A stretch of DNA of 64,000 nucleotides from an uncultured Ruthenibacterium sp. (lineage in GTDB: Bacteria > Bacillota > Clostridia > Oscillospirales > Ruminococcaceae), in contig CAJUMH010000003.1 in assembly GCA_910587145.1 (NCBI GenBank), positions 1-64,000 of the forward strand, given 5' to 3'. Below, piece after piece: positions 25,470 through 35,011 of this stretch (positions are counted from its first letter, which is position 1; each line of letters begins with the position of its first letter). The notes beneath the pieces are model-generated. The model did no database searches and was not told the DNA's origin. It saw nothing but the letters and a program-made list of their open reading frames with translations. A program made the translations under genes and the position numbers.

Positions 25470-26504
25470 ATGGATCTGAAAGTACATTTTGCCGTGGCGG
25501 GCTGCGGCGTGATCTCGCGGTTTCATCTGCACGCGATCCGCACGATCGAGGACGCGGCGCTCGCGGGCGTGTACGACCCGGTTGCCGCGAACGCGGAACA
25601 GGCCGCCGCCGAATACGGGGCGCGGGCGTATCCAACGTATGAGGCGCTTTTGGAGGATGACGCGGTGGACGCGGTGTGCATCTGCACACCCAGCCACCTG
25701 CACGCGCCGCTCGCGCTTGCGGCGGTGCGGGCGGGCAAGCATGTGCTGGTGGAAAAGCCCGTGGCGCTGCGCATGGAGGACTGCGACGCGCTTGCGGCGG
25801 CGGCGGCGCGCGCGGGCGTGCGGGTCGGCGTGGTTTCCCAGCTGCGGTTTGCCCCGGCCATCGCGCGCGTAAAGCGCGCCCTCGAGGTCGGCCTGCTCGG
25901 ACGGCTGACCCGCTGCGACCTCTGCATGAAGTATTACCGCCCGCAGAGCTATTACGATTCCGGCTCCTGGCGCGGCACGCTCGCGATGGACGGCGGCGGC
26001 GCGCTGATGAATCAGGGCATCCACGGTGTGGATCTCGTGCGGTACCTGATGGGCCCGGCAGAAAGCATCTACGCGCTCAGCGGCACGCTCGTGCGGGACA
26101 TCGAGGTGGAAGATACGCTCACTGCCGCCGTAACATGGCGCTGCGGCGCGCAGGGCGTCATCGAGGCGTCCGTGGGCGATTATCCGGGCTTTCCGCGCCG
26201 CATCGAGATCAACGGCGAAGCGGGCGTGATCATACTGGAGGAAGACCGCATCGTCAAATGGGAGGCGGAGGGCGCGCCCGCCTGCCGCCTGTATGAGGAA
26301 GCCGGCACGCGGGCGGCCCGCACCCACAGCGATGCGGGCGCCCTCGAACCCTCGGGCCATATCGCCCAGCTGCGCAATTTTATCGACGCGGTGCGCGGCG
26401 AGGGCGTGCTGCTTGTGGACGAGGGCGAAGGACGCAAAGCGCTGCAGCTGGTGCTGGCGGCGTACCGCTCCGCCGCGTTGGGGCAGCCGGTGCGGCTGGA
26501 ATAA
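25470..26504 (+). CDS. Gfo/Idh/MocA family oxidoreductase (1)
   Basis: This 344-residue NAD(P)-dependent sugar or sugar-acid dehydrogenase opens with the Rossmann VAGCGVISRFHLHAI. The catalytic-site EKP motif appears in VEKPVALRMEDC, and the substrate-domain signature is MDGGGALMNQGIHGVDLV. It is closely related in layout to the protein encoded at 35121. An AAAGGAGG site precedes the ATG. It may share a transcript with the dehydratase and GH13 genes across the palindromic element, or be part of the downstream ABC importer unit. Oxidation of a sugar hydroxyl at C3 or C5 is typical for the family. Confidence 0.85.
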   Translation: MDLKVHFAVAGCGVISRFHLHAIRTIEDAALAGVYDPVAANAEQAAAEYGARAYPTYEALLEDDAVDAVCICTPSHLHAPLALAAVRAGKHVLVEKPVALRMEDCDALAAAAARAGVRVGVVSQLRFAPAIARVKRALEVGLLGRLTRCDLCMKYYRPQSYYDSGSWRGTLAMDGGGALMNQGIHGVDLVRYLMGPAESIYALSGTLVRDIEVEDTLTAAVTWRCGAQGVIEASVGDYPGFPRRIEINGEAGVIILEEDRIVKWEAEGAPACRLYEEAGTRAARTHSDAGALEPSGHIAQLRNFIDAVRGEGVLLVDEGEGRKALQLVLAAYRSAALGQPVRLE

Positions 26505-26986
26505 GGTGCTTTTCGGCAGATTGACAGAAAAGACACAACGCACTTGTGCAAATTTACTATACATCGCCTTGGATATGCGATATGTTTTGCTCATTCCTCC
26601 AGAAATGAAGAAAAAAGAATTGAACGATTTGTCAAGTTTGAACGAACTGCTTTCAAGCGGGGAATTAAATTTTGTGTAAATCAGCAACGCTGCCTTGTGG
26701 GGGCCAATCGGGGCTTTTTGCCGAAAAAACGGACATTTTCCCACAAAAATATGCAAATGCGGCCGCCGGAAACAAAAGGCTCAAAAAAGGGAAAATGTGC
26801 AAAGTAAAAGGACACGAAATTTGCTATGATTAAATTGGAAAGGGAAACAGGCGAAAGCCGTCCGGATCGGCCGGAGCCGAGATCCACAGACAGCGCCTTG
26901 TCCTGTTTCCGTTACCGAAGCCAAAGGCAGAACGGCTCGAGCGATTTGGCGGTTCTGTTTGGAAATCGAAATATCAGGAGGTAATT
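26505..26986 (+). promoter_or_regulatory. AT-rich regulatory gap with extended -10 promoter for the ABC importer
   Basis: This 480-bp gap is clearly less GC-rich than its neighbours and has no believable gene. TGCTATGAT (26822-26830) is an extended -10 with no good -35. It would start an mRNA near 26837 with a 150-nt leader. The plus-strand AraC regulator at the end of the operon may act here. Confidence 0.5.
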
Positions 26987-28366
26987 ATGAAAAAGGTACT
27001 CGCATTGATCCTTGCTCTTACGCTTGCAATGACATTGCTGGCGGCGTGCGGCAGCCCGGCGGGCAGTACGCCGGCCAGCAGCGCGCCGGCAAACAGCACG
27101 CCGGCAGGCGACACGCCCGGCGAACCGGCCGGCGAAAAGACGGTCGTCACCGTCTGGTGCATGCACGCGGAAGACGAAGAGCCGACCAAGCCCTATCAGC
27201 GTCTGCTGGCGTGGGCGGAAGACTTTAACGCCACAAACACCGACAACATCGAGGTCGTTGTCTCCGGCGCGAAGACGGCCGATGTCATCACCACGACGAT
27301 CGCCTCCGGCTCGACGCCGGACATCTTCCAGAACTTCTGGAACAACGCGCCCGGCTGGGCCAACAACGGCGCGCTGCTCGATCTGACCGAGTATGTCAAT
27401 GCCGAAGACCCGGAGTGGGACAAAAGCGATTTCGTGGATTCCATCTGGGAGCTGTGCACCTATCAGGACAAGATCTACTCCGTGCCGATGACCATCAGCT
27501 CCACATACCTTTTCTACAACAAGACCATGCTGGCCAATGCCGGCTGGACGGAATTCCCCACAACGATGGAAGAGCTGGCCCAGTGCATCCGCGACTGCAC
27601 GAAGGTGAATGACGACGGCTCCATTGCGCAGATGGGCCTGATCCCCGATTATCCGTGGCTGGACAACGTGCTGTGGCCCGTTGCGTTCGGCGCCGATTAC
27701 ATCGACGACAGCGGCAAGATCACGTTTGATTCTCCCGAAATGATGGCGGCCTATCAGTTCCAGGCCGATATCTACAACGAGTACGGCTACGATGAGATCA
27801 AGCGCTTTGTGGATACCTGCGGCGCCCGCGCCACCAATGAGGATCCGCTCTTTACGGGCAAAATCGCCATCCGCTGGCAGGGCGACTCCGCTGTTGCCTC
27901 CATGGTGCAGGCCGCGAAGGAGACAAACACCGAGATGGGCATTGTCGAGATGCCCCCTGTAACGGCCGGCGGCAAGTCCCAGAGCATGCTGACGGGCGGC
28001 GTATGGGAAGTGAACGCCAAGACCGAGAACATTGAGGCGACGATCACGGTTCTGAAAAGCCTAACCAGCAAGGAGACAATGGCATATTTCGCCGAGGGCG
28101 ACTTTGGCGGCGGCAACTTCCAGCCGCGCAAAAGCGCGCTCACCTCGATCACCGAGCTGGACACCGCTTCCGACGAAGCCAAGCAGATTGCCGTGATGCT
28201 GCGTGACGGCGAGCTGCACGCGTTCCCGATGAGCTCGTATGTCAACGAGTATCTGAACGAAATCGGAACTTACATGACAGAAGCGATCGCGGGCAATACA
28301 ACCGTAGAAGAGGCGGCGAAATCCGTTGTCGAGGCGGTGCAGCCTCTGGCGGACGGCGATCAATAA
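26987..28366 (+). CDS. ABC transporter sugar-binding lipoprotein
   Basis: This 459-residue extracellular solute-binding protein is of family 1 (maltose-binding type). The signal peptide ends in TLLAACGS, with Cys21 lipidated, followed by a Ser/Pro/Ala/Gly linker to about residue 48. The mature domain (VVTVWCMHAEDEE, then SGSTPDIFQNFWNN) is typical of carbohydrate-binding proteins. AGGAGG lies just before the ATG. Two permease genes follow; no ATPase is in the window, so a shared MsmK-type ATPase elsewhere must energise it. The ligand is probably an oligosaccharide or amino sugar related to the enzymes around it. Confidence 0.93.
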   Translation: MKKVLALILALTLAMTLLAACGSPAGSTPASSAPANSTPAGDTPGEPAGEKTVVTVWCMHAEDEEPTKPYQRLLAWAEDFNATNTDNIEVVVSGAKTADVITTTIASGSTPDIFQNFWNNAPGWANNGALLDLTEYVNAEDPEWDKSDFVDSIWELCTYQDKIYSVPMTISSTYLFYNKTMLANAGWTEFPTTMEELAQCIRDCTKVNDDGSIAQMGLIPDYPWLDNVLWPVAFGADYIDDSGKITFDSPEMMAAYQFQADIYNEYGYDEIKRFVDTCGARATNEDPLFTGKIAIRWQGDSAVASMVQAAKETNTEMGIVEMPPVTAGGKSQSMLTGGVWEVNAKTENIEATITVLKSLTSKETMAYFAEGDFGGGNFQPRKSALTSITELDTASDEAKQIAVMLRDGELHAFPMSSYVNEYLNEIGTYMTEAIAGNTTVEEAAKSVVEAVQPLADGDQ

Positions 28367-28563
28367 GCTTTGCTTTCCTCTGTTGACTGTACGCTAAGAG
28401 CGCCACGGCCCGCGCGACGGCTCAGCTGCCGCGCGGGCTGGAGCGCTTTTTCAAACGAGAGGCCTGTCTATGGGGCTGCCGCGGCCGCTCCCGTGTGGGG
28501 CGGCCACAAACAGGAAGCGCCGAATCCATCGGAGCCTCCCAAAGGGAAAAGCGAGGTTTTGCA

Positions 28564-29523
28564 ATGAAAAAAGCACCCGATCCCTCCAAAGCGCAAAGCG
28601 GGATCAAAAAGCCGGCCTCCAGGCAGGAGCGCAGGTTTTTCTGGCTGGGGCTGCTGTTTGTATCGCCGTGGCTCATCGGCTTTCTGCTGTTCCAGCTGTA
28701 CCCCATCCTTTCCGCGCTGTATTACAGCTTTACGGATTTTAATATTTTCCAGCCGCCGGAGTTTGTCGGCCTGAAAAACTACATCACGCTGTTCAACGAC
28801 AAATATTTCCCGGTATCCATCTCCAACACGGCCGTGATGTCATTCATCGGCATGCCCATCGGCCTTGTTGTATCGCTGCTGCTCGCACTGCTGCTGAGCA
28901 AGGAGGTTCGGGGGATGCCGGCGTTCCGTACCATCTATTACCTGCCGACGGTGGTGCCCATCGTGGCCAGCGCGATGCTGTTTTTGTGGGTGTTGAATCC
29001 GGAATACGGCCTTTTGAACAACTTCCTTTCCCTGTTCGGCATCCGCGGCCCAAGCTGGCTGAGCGATCCGAAATTCACCAAGGTCTCGCTGATTTTGATG
29101 GACACCTGGCGGTGCGGGCAGAACACGATTATTTTCCTGTCCGCGCTCAAAGCGGTGCCGCAGTCCTTCTATGAGGCGGCGGATCTGGACGGCGCCGGCC
29201 CTATTAAGAAGTTCTTTAAAATTACGCTGCCGTACATCGGCCCCACGATCCAGTTTACGCTTGTGATGGGCCTGATCTCGTCGTTCCAGTACTTTACGCA
29301 GGCATATGTATTTGCGAGCGTTTCCCAGATGGGCCAGAGCATCACCGGCGGGCCAAAGAATTCGCTGCTGTTCTATTCGCTGTATCTGTACATCAACGCG
29401 TTCAGCTATCTGAAGATGGGCTACGCCTCGGCCATGGCCATCGTTCTGTTCCTGATCGTTCTGGTGGCGTCGTTCGTTGTTATGCACCTAATGGAAAAAC
29501 GCATCAGCTATGACGTGGAGTAA
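28564..29523 (+). CDS. ABC sugar transporter permease 1
   Basis: This 319-residue MalF/UgpA-type permease has six hydrophobic segments (FWLGLLFVSPWLIGFLLF is the first) and the cytoplasmic EAA loop EAADLDGAGPIKKFFKITLP, which docks the ATPase. The ATG at 28564 was chosen over an in-frame ATG at 28495 because the N-terminal extension is Arg/Gly-rich without a ribosome site. It follows the binding protein by 197 bp and is followed by permease 2 after 14 bp. Confidence 0.92.
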   Translation: MKKAPDPSKAQSGIKKPASRQERRFFWLGLLFVSPWLIGFLLFQLYPILSALYYSFTDFNIFQPPEFVGLKNYITLFNDKYFPVSISNTAVMSFIGMPIGLVVSLLLALLLSKEVRGMPAFRTIYYLPTVVPIVASAMLFLWVLNPEYGLLNNFLSLFGIRGPSWLSDPKFTKVSLILMDTWRCGQNTIIFLSALKAVPQSFYEAADLDGAGPIKKFFKITLPYIGPTIQFTLVMGLISSFQYFTQAYVFASVSQMGQSITGGPKNSLLFYSLYLYINAFSYLKMGYASAMAIVLFLIVLVASFVVMHLMEKRISYDVE

Positions 29524-29537
29524 AGGGGGGAGCGATC

Positions 29538-30392
29538 GTGAACAAAAAAGGTTATATTTCGGCAAAAACATCCCGCAGAGTGGGCACAGTGTGCTCCTAT
29601 ATCCTGCTAATCGCCTTTGCGTGCATCTTTTTTACGCCGTTTTTGTGGATGCTGTCCACGGCGCTGAAGCCCACGAACCAGATCTTCCTCAATCCGCCCA
29701 AGTGGATCCCGGAGCCGATCATGTGGGAAAACTTCGGCGCGATTTTCCGCCGCATGCCGCTGTTCGGCTATCTGCAGAACACGCTGGTGCTGGCGATCCT
29801 GCCTGTGATCGGGCAGATCTTTGCCGCGCCGATGATCGCGTATTCGCTGACAAAAATTCCTTGGAAGGGCGCGAAATATATTTTCCCGCTGATCCTCGTT
29901 ACGATGATGATCCCCTGGCAGGTGACGCAGATCCCTCTGTTCATTACGTGGTCGAAGATGAACCTTGTCAATACGTTTGTTCCGCTGACGCTGCCCGCCT
30001 TTTTCGGCGCGCCGTATTACATCTATCTGATGCGCCAGTTTGTCAAGGGGCTGCCGGACAGCGTTATCGAGGCGGCACGCATCGACGGTGCGGGCGAATT
30101 TAAAATCCTGTACCGTGTGGTGTATCCCATGTGCAAGCCGGTGCTCACAACAATCATGGTGCTGGTGTTCATCTCCGGCTGGAACGATTTGAACGGGCCG
30201 CTGCTGTATTTGCAGGACAGCTCCAAATACACGCTCTCCATCGGCCTGCAGATGTTCCTAACCACGGCGCGCCAGGAATGGGATCTGCTGATGGCGGCGA
30301 GCACGATGTTTACCGTTCCGTTAATCGTCATTTTCTTCCTCGCGCAAAAGCAGTTCATCAGCGGCATTTCCACTACGTCCGGATTAAAATAA
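29538..30392 (+). CDS. ABC sugar transporter permease 2
   Basis: This 284-residue MalG/UgpE-type permease starts at GTG 29538 behind GGGGGGAG. Six membrane segments are visible, with FACIFFTPFLWMLSTALKP early and an EAA loop EAARIDGAGEFKILYRVVYP in the usual place. The end, KQFISGISTTSGLK, matches the family signature for the last helix and tail. It forms the heterodimeric channel with the preceding permease and completes the importer except for its ATPase. Confidence 0.92.
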   Translation: MNKKGYISAKTSRRVGTVCSYILLIAFACIFFTPFLWMLSTALKPTNQIFLNPPKWIPEPIMWENFGAIFRRMPLFGYLQNTLVLAILPVIGQIFAAPMIAYSLTKIPWKGAKYIFPLILVTMMIPWQVTQIPLFITWSKMNLVNTFVPLTLPAFFGAPYYIYLMRQFVKGLPDSVIEAARIDGAGEFKILYRVVYPMCKPVLTTIMVLVFISGWNDLNGPLLYLQDSSKYTLSIGLQMFLTTARQEWDLLMAASTMFTVPLIVIFFLAQKQFISGISTTSGLK

Positions 30393-30530
30393 CGCACCGG
30401 ATTTTCAAGGAAGCTCCGACGGGATCCGTTGGACGGGATCAGAGCCTCCCGCGGCAGTGAGGCGCGCAGAAAAGAAATACAGAGCGGTTCCGCCATTGGA
30501 AATGCCCGAAAAAGTAAGGAGGCGCGCAGA

Positions 30531-31466
30531 ATGGATGCTTGGAATGAGCCTGCCGTTGTATTTGAAAAAAGCATCATGTTCACCAAAAGCAAATTCTGCA
30601 AGATCTACAAAGTTACCTCGGAAAATCCCTCGGGCGATCTGCCGCATTCTCACGACTATATGCAGATCTGGTATGTCAACCGGGGCTGCTGCGAGCACTG
30701 GGTCGAGGGGATGCGGCACTGCCTGACGCGGGGAGACCTGTTCATCATTCCGCCGAAGGTGGAGCATCAGGTGCTGAAGCTGGAGGAGGCCGAGATCATC
30801 AGCTGCGAGTTTTCGTTCGACCATTTCTTCCCGCAGCAGGAGAGCGGCGCCTACCGGCGTTTGCGCGAAACGGCGATGAGCCTTTCCTTTGTGTGGCTGT
30901 TTCTGAAGGACGCGGACGACGTGCAGTCGCAGTTTTCTCTGCGGCCCGAAATGCGGGTGCGCGTAAATGCGCTGATGAACCATATGCTGGAGGAATACGA
31001 GAAAGGCGAGATCTATTTTGAAGAGTTTTTGCGCGTGCAGATCATGGAGCTTTTGCTGCTTTTGGCAAGGGAATACGCGCAGGCAACGCGCAGCGGCGCG
31101 GTAATCAGCAGCTATGAGAAGTATAAGCCCATGGTGGAGGCCGCCATTCGATATGTTGACGCGCACTACAACGAGCAGCTGAAATTAGAGGACATGTGCC
31201 GCATTTCCATGCTTTCCAAAACTTATTTCTGCTATCTGTTCAAGCTTTTAACACAGCAGACGCTTGTGGAATACATCACCAATCTGCGTGTTCAAAAGGC
31301 CGCCGAGCTGTTGAGCGACCCCGCAAATTCCATCACCCGAGTGGGCTTTGAGGTGGGCTTCGGCGATTCTACAAGCTTTTCGCGCGCGTTCAAAAAAATC
31401 GTCGGCGTCTCTCCGCGCACCTACCGGGCCATCAAAAACGAGAAGAGCTACGGAACCTCTGAATAA
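30531..31466 (+). CDS. AraC family transcriptional regulator
   Basis: This 311-residue regulator has an N-terminal cupin sensing domain (DLPHSHDYMQIWYVNRG, then RGDLFIIPPKVEHQV) and two C-terminal helix-turn-helix motifs (KLEDMCRISMLSKTYFCYLF and ITRVGFEVGFGDSTSFSRAF). The ATG at 30531 follows AAGGAGG. It lies 138 bp after the second permease gene on the same strand, so it is probably the local regulator of the ABC importer and sugar enzymes. It is not a close copy of the AraC protein at 20366, so two inputs may control the island. Confidence 0.9.
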   Translation: MDAWNEPAVVFEKSIMFTKSKFCKIYKVTSENPSGDLPHSHDYMQIWYVNRGCCEHWVEGMRHCLTRGDLFIIPPKVEHQVLKLEEAEIISCEFSFDHFFPQQESGAYRRLRETAMSLSFVWLFLKDADDVQSQFSLRPEMRVRVNALMNHMLEEYEKGEIYFEEFLRVQIMELLLLLAREYAQATRSGAVISSYEKYKPMVEAAIRYVDAHYNEQLKLEDMCRISMLSKTYFCYLFKLLTQQTLVEYITNLRVQKAAELLSDPANSITRVGFEVGFGDSTSFSRAFKKIVGVSPRTYRAIKNEKSYGTSE

Positions 31467-31724
31467 TTCCCCGGGAACATCTTAGGGGCATGCCTTCCGG
31501 CCCGCGAACAGCCGGTGCCGCGCATCGAGCGCACGCCGCTGCGCTTTGCGGCGGCCGCGCACTGTGAGGCCGGCGCGCTCGCGATCGAGTGCCGCAGCCT
31601 CAACGCGCCGCACGCGTTTACGATGCGCATCAGCCCGTGGGAAAACGGCGTGCAGCTCGAGCTGATTACGCCGATGAAGGTATTCGCAGAAGAAAAGCTG
31701 CTGCGGGCAGAACGCCCGTGCTGA
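31467..31724 (+). pseudogene. C-terminal remnant of an unidentified protein
   Basis: The frame directly after the AraC stop is open for 85 codons and ends in a protein-like tail (ECRSLNAPHAFTMRISPWEN, then LELITPMKVFAEEKLL). There is no ribosome site; the only start is a GTG at 31515. Codon use resembles that of neighbouring genes. This looks like the last piece of a gene whose front was deleted. The parent family is not recognised. Confidence 0.35.
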
Positions 31725-31759
31725 GCCCGCCGCCGGGTATTTGTCAGGAGGGAAAACAC

Positions 31760-32713
31760 ATGCCCGAACCCCGCAGAAAAACCCCCGCGCCCGGGCCGTT
31801 CCCTCCTTTTGGCGCAGACCCGCGCGTGTTTCCAAAAGAAGCGCTCGCCCTGGCGCTCGCCCTCGGCTTGCCCGCGCCGGTGCAGAAGGCGCTGGAAGCG
31901 CTGTGCCCGCGCATCCCGTGGGAACGGCTTGCGCCGCAGCTCCGGGCGCTCTGCAGCGCGCAGCAGGCGCCCGGCGCGCAGCGGGCGCTGGCAGCGTCGC
32001 TCGCGCCCCTCGAAGACGGCAGCGGCCTTGCGCAGCTGGCGGCGTACCTTGCGGCGGCGGCCGGAACGCGGGAGATCTGCCGCGCGGCGGGCGTGGACGA
32101 GACGGTGTTTGCGGATACAATGCGCTGCTTTCCGCGCTTTTTGTCGGAGACGCACGCGAACACGGGGCAGTGGCGGTTCGACCGCGCGTTCTGGACATGG
32201 CGGCAGACGGCGTGCCGCCTGTTCCGCCTTGGGACGCTGGAATTCGAGTACCGCGCCGCGGGCGACGCGCCGCCGCCGGGGCTTGCGGGCGGGGACGCCG
32301 TGCTCTCGGTACACATCCCCTCGGACGCGTGCCTCACCGGCGGCGCGCTCGCGGATTCCTATGCGCGGATGCGCCGCTTTTTTGCCGAAGAGGGCGCTGC
32401 CTTCTGCACGCAGGGCGCCCCGAAGGCCGTGGTGTGTAGCACCTGGCTGCTCTCCCCGGCGCTGACGCCGCTGCTGACCGCGCGCTCCGGCATCCGCCGC
32501 TTCGCGTCCGATTATGAGCTCTATGAGACGGACCCGGACGACCCGGGGTTTTATCACTGGCTGTTCGGCGGGCAGGCGCCTGTCGGCGCGCTGCCCGGCA
32601 AAACGAGCCTGCAGCGCGCGGTAAAAGATCTTCTGGCCGGGGGCGGAAGGCTCGGCGCGGCGCGCGGCGTCCTGCGCCCGGAGGCGGGAAAGGGAAAGGA
32701 CATGGTCAAATGA
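31760..32713 (+). CDS. NAT_N/GNAT_C acyltransferase domain protein
   Basis: This 317-residue protein has an all-helical N-terminal half and a GNAT-like C-terminal half. The middle motif HANTGQWRFDRAFWTWRQ followed by LFRLGTLEFEYR is the hallmark I associate with the NAT_N plus GNAT_C acyltransferase family of Clostridia. The later SVHIPSDACLTG fits the acceptor site. It starts behind GGAGGG at 31760, and its stop overlaps the GlcNAc 2-epimerase start by 4 bp, so the two should act on linked substrates, perhaps acylation of an amino sugar. The reaction has not, to my knowledge, been settled for this family. Confidence 0.65.
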   Translation: MPEPRRKTPAPGPFPPFGADPRVFPKEALALALALGLPAPVQKALEALCPRIPWERLAPQLRALCSAQQAPGAQRALAASLAPLEDGSGLAQLAAYLAAAAGTREICRAAGVDETVFADTMRCFPRFLSETHANTGQWRFDRAFWTWRQTACRLFRLGTLEFEYRAAGDAPPPGLAGGDAVLSVHIPSDACLTGGALADSYARMRRFFAEEGAAFCTQGAPKAVVCSTWLLSPALTPLLTARSGIRRFASDYELYETDPDDPGFYHWLFGGQAPVGALPGKTSLQRAVKDLLAGGGRLGAARGVLRPEAGKGKDMVK

Positions 32714-33918
32714 ACAGGGAGAAACTGTCCGCATGGCGAAGCTGGATCTGTGCGGAGCTGGACCGCTCGGTCGATTTCTGGCTGACGCACGGGATGGACG
32801 CGGAAAACGGCGGCGTGTATACCTGCCTTACGCGGGACGGGACGGTGTTTTCCGCCGACAAGAGCGTCTGGATGCAGGGGCGCTGTGCATGGACGTTCGC
32901 GGCGCTGTGCCGCCGGTACGGGCAGCGCCCGGAATGGCTCGCGGCGAGCCGCTCGTGCCTTGATTTTCTGGAAAGGCACTGCGTGAACCGCGAGGCGGGC
33001 GGCCGGCTCTATTTTACGGTAACGGCGGACGGCAGGCCGCTGCGTCAGCGGCGCTACTGCTTTTCCGAGGGCTTTTACGCCATCGCGAACGCCGAATATT
33101 ACGGCCAGACAGGCGAGCGCGTGTATCTGGAACGCGCGCGCAAAGCCTACCAGATGGTGTATGATCTCAACCACGGCGCGCCCGACCCAACGGGGCTCGG
33201 CCCGAAGACGATCCCCGAAACGCGCGCGGGCCGCGCGCTCGCGGACCCGATGATCTTTTTGAACATGACGGGTGTGCTGCGCCGCACCGACCCCGCACAG
33301 GCCGCCCTCTACGACCGCTATGCGGCACAGTGCGTGCACGACATTTTCGCGTATCACCACAAGCCGGAGCTGCAATGCACGCTCGAGACTGTCGGCCCCG
33401 GCGGCGAGGTGCAGGATGCGTATACGGCAGGGCGCGTCGTCAACCCGGGGCACGACATCGAATGCAGCTGGTTTTTGATGGAGCAGGCCAATGCCACCGG
33501 CGACGCCGCGCTGCACAAAAAGGCCTTGGACGTTTTTAATTTTGCCGCCGAGGCCGGGTGGGACGCGGAATACGGCGGGCTGCTGTATTTTATCGACTGC
33601 AAGGGCCTGCCGCCCGAGGCCTACGAGCATGATATGAAGCTCTGGTGGCCGCACAACGAGCTCTTGATCGCGAGTTTGATGGCGTACCGCGATACGGGAG
33701 AGGAAAAATATCTCAATTGGTTTTGCCGGGGCGCGGAATACTGCAAAACATACTTTGCCGACCCGGATTTCGGCGAGTGGTTTGGGTATCTGCGGCGCGA
33801 TGGCAGGCCCACCGAACCGCCCTGCAAGGGCAGCACGTTCAAGGGGCCGTTCCATGTGCCCCGCAGCCTGATGATGGCGGACACACTTTTGGGCGAAATT
33901 CTTGAGAAAAAGGTATGA
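32710..33918 (+). CDS. N-acylglucosamine 2-epimerase (AGE family)
   Basis: This 402-residue (alpha/alpha)6-barrel epimerase swaps the C2 configuration between GlcNAc and ManNAc. Family motifs are in order: NPGHDIECSWFLME with the catalytic histidine, KLWWPHNELL with the second, and a GSTFKGPFHVPR ending that is closer to renin-binding-protein-type GlcNAc 2-epimerase than to cellobiose 2-epimerase. Translation is coupled to the upstream acyltransferase (ATGA overlap). NagA and NagB lie 3 kb downstream, so feeding ManNAc into GlcNAc breakdown is the most natural role. A different 2-acylamino sugar is possible. Confidence 0.88.
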   Translation: MNREKLSAWRSWICAELDRSVDFWLTHGMDAENGGVYTCLTRDGTVFSADKSVWMQGRCAWTFAALCRRYGQRPEWLAASRSCLDFLERHCVNREAGGRLYFTVTADGRPLRQRRYCFSEGFYAIANAEYYGQTGERVYLERARKAYQMVYDLNHGAPDPTGLGPKTIPETRAGRALADPMIFLNMTGVLRRTDPAQAALYDRYAAQCVHDIFAYHHKPELQCTLETVGPGGEVQDAYTAGRVVNPGHDIECSWFLMEQANATGDAALHKKALDVFNFAAEAGWDAEYGGLLYFIDCKGLPPEAYEHDMKLWWPHNELLIASLMAYRDTGEEKYLNWFCRGAEYCKTYFADPDFGEWFGYLRRDGRPTEPPCKGSTFKGPFHVPRSLMMADTLLGEILEKKV

Positions 33919-33971
33919 TATATTTGTTCTGCCCGTCTTGGAGCGGGCAGAAAGAAAGAGGGAAAGATCCT

Positions 33972-34907
33972 ATGATACGCATTGGCGCCGTCAACATCGA
34001 CACCTCCCACCCACTGGGCTTCGGCGAGGTGATGGAAAAGGAAGATCGAGCCCGCTATGTGGGTGTATACAACGATTCGTTCCGCCCGGACAGCGAGGTG
34101 GAGGGCTTTATCCGGCGCTTTGGGCTGGAAAAGCGGTGCGCCTCGCTTGTCGAGCTGGCCGATATGTGCGACATCGGCTTTATCCACGGCTGCGACTGGG
34201 ACGACCATCTGCGCTGCGCCATGCCGTTTTTGGAGCGCGGCAAGCCCGTTTTTGTGGATAAGCCCCTCGTGGGAAGCCTTGCCGGCTGCCGCCGTGTGGA
34301 GCAGCTGGTGCGCGGCGGCGCGGTGATTCTCGGCGCGTCCAGCGCGCGCTACGCCTATGAGGTGCAGGAGTTTTTGGCAATGCCCGCCGAAGAACGCGGC
34401 GAGGCCGTGACCGTCTTTGGCACGGCGGGGGTAGATGAATTTAATTACGGCGTGCATATTGCCGAGGCGATCGGCGGCATTTTAGGCCCCGGCGCCGAGA
34501 GCGTGCGCTATATGGGGCGCGCCGACGCAAACGGCAAATACGCCGAGAGCTATTTTGTGCAGTACGCAAACGGCAAAAGCGCCGTCTTCAACACGTTCAC
34601 CGGAACCTGGCAGCCGTTTGTACTCACCATCATGACCACGAAGACCACCCACCACTTCCGCATGGATTCAAACCGCCTGTATGAGGCGCTGGTTCACGAG
34701 ATCTGCAGCTATATGGAGGGCAAACCGAACCGCCTTGCACCGCCGGAGGCGCTGCTCGAATCCGTGCGCGTTATGCTGGCCGCGGCGGCCTCCCGCGCGC
34801 AGGGCGGCGCGCCCGTGGCGCTGCGCGCGCTGACGGACGATATGCCCGCCTACGACGGGCGCGCCTTTTGGGAGAGCTACGGCGCGTCTGCCGGGCGGCT
34901 GTATTGA
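33972..34907 (+). CDS. Gfo/Idh/MocA family oxidoreductase (2), divergent
   Basis: This 311-residue member of the family lacks the normal glycine-rich start: it opens IGAVNIDTSHPLGFGEVM instead of GxGxxG, and the EKP motif is VDKPLVGSL. The substrate domain is compact (FGTAGVDEFNYGVHIAEAIG). The altered dinucleotide loop raises the question of whether it still uses free NAD(P). The ATG at 33972 follows AGAGGGAAAG. It is preceded by the epimerase and followed by a strong terminator, so it ends the transcript that began with the ABC importer or the acyltransferase. Confidence 0.75.
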   Translation: MIRIGAVNIDTSHPLGFGEVMEKEDRARYVGVYNDSFRPDSEVEGFIRRFGLEKRCASLVELADMCDIGFIHGCDWDDHLRCAMPFLERGKPVFVDKPLVGSLAGCRRVEQLVRGGAVILGASSARYAYEVQEFLAMPAEERGEAVTVFGTAGVDEFNYGVHIAEAIGGILGPGAESVRYMGRADANGKYAESYFVQYANGKSAVFNTFTGTWQPFVLTIMTTKTTHHFRMDSNRLYEALVHEICSYMEGKPNRLAPPEALLESVRVMLAAAASRAQGGAPVALRALTDDMPAYDGRAFWESYGASAGRLY

Positions 34908-34939
34908 TGTGTGCTGATCCCCTTTCTTCTCCTTTTTGC

Positions 34940-35011
34940 GCCGCGGCCCCTTTTCATCCCCGGAGCGATCATTGATTTTTGGAAAGGGGCCGCGGCTGCT
35001 GTGTATTTTTT
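34940..35011 (+). terminator. Strong intrinsic terminator between sugar operons
   Basis: GCCGCGGCCCCTTT (34940-34953) pairs perfectly with AAAGGGGCCGCGGC (34983-34996) and a T-run follows at 35006-35011. Confidence 0.8.

Noticed and set aside
26544..26807. 87-codon plus-strand frame before the ABC importer
   Set aside because: It lacks a ribosome site, is rich in Lys/Arg from AT-rich DNA, and overlaps the promoter region. It is considered non-coding.
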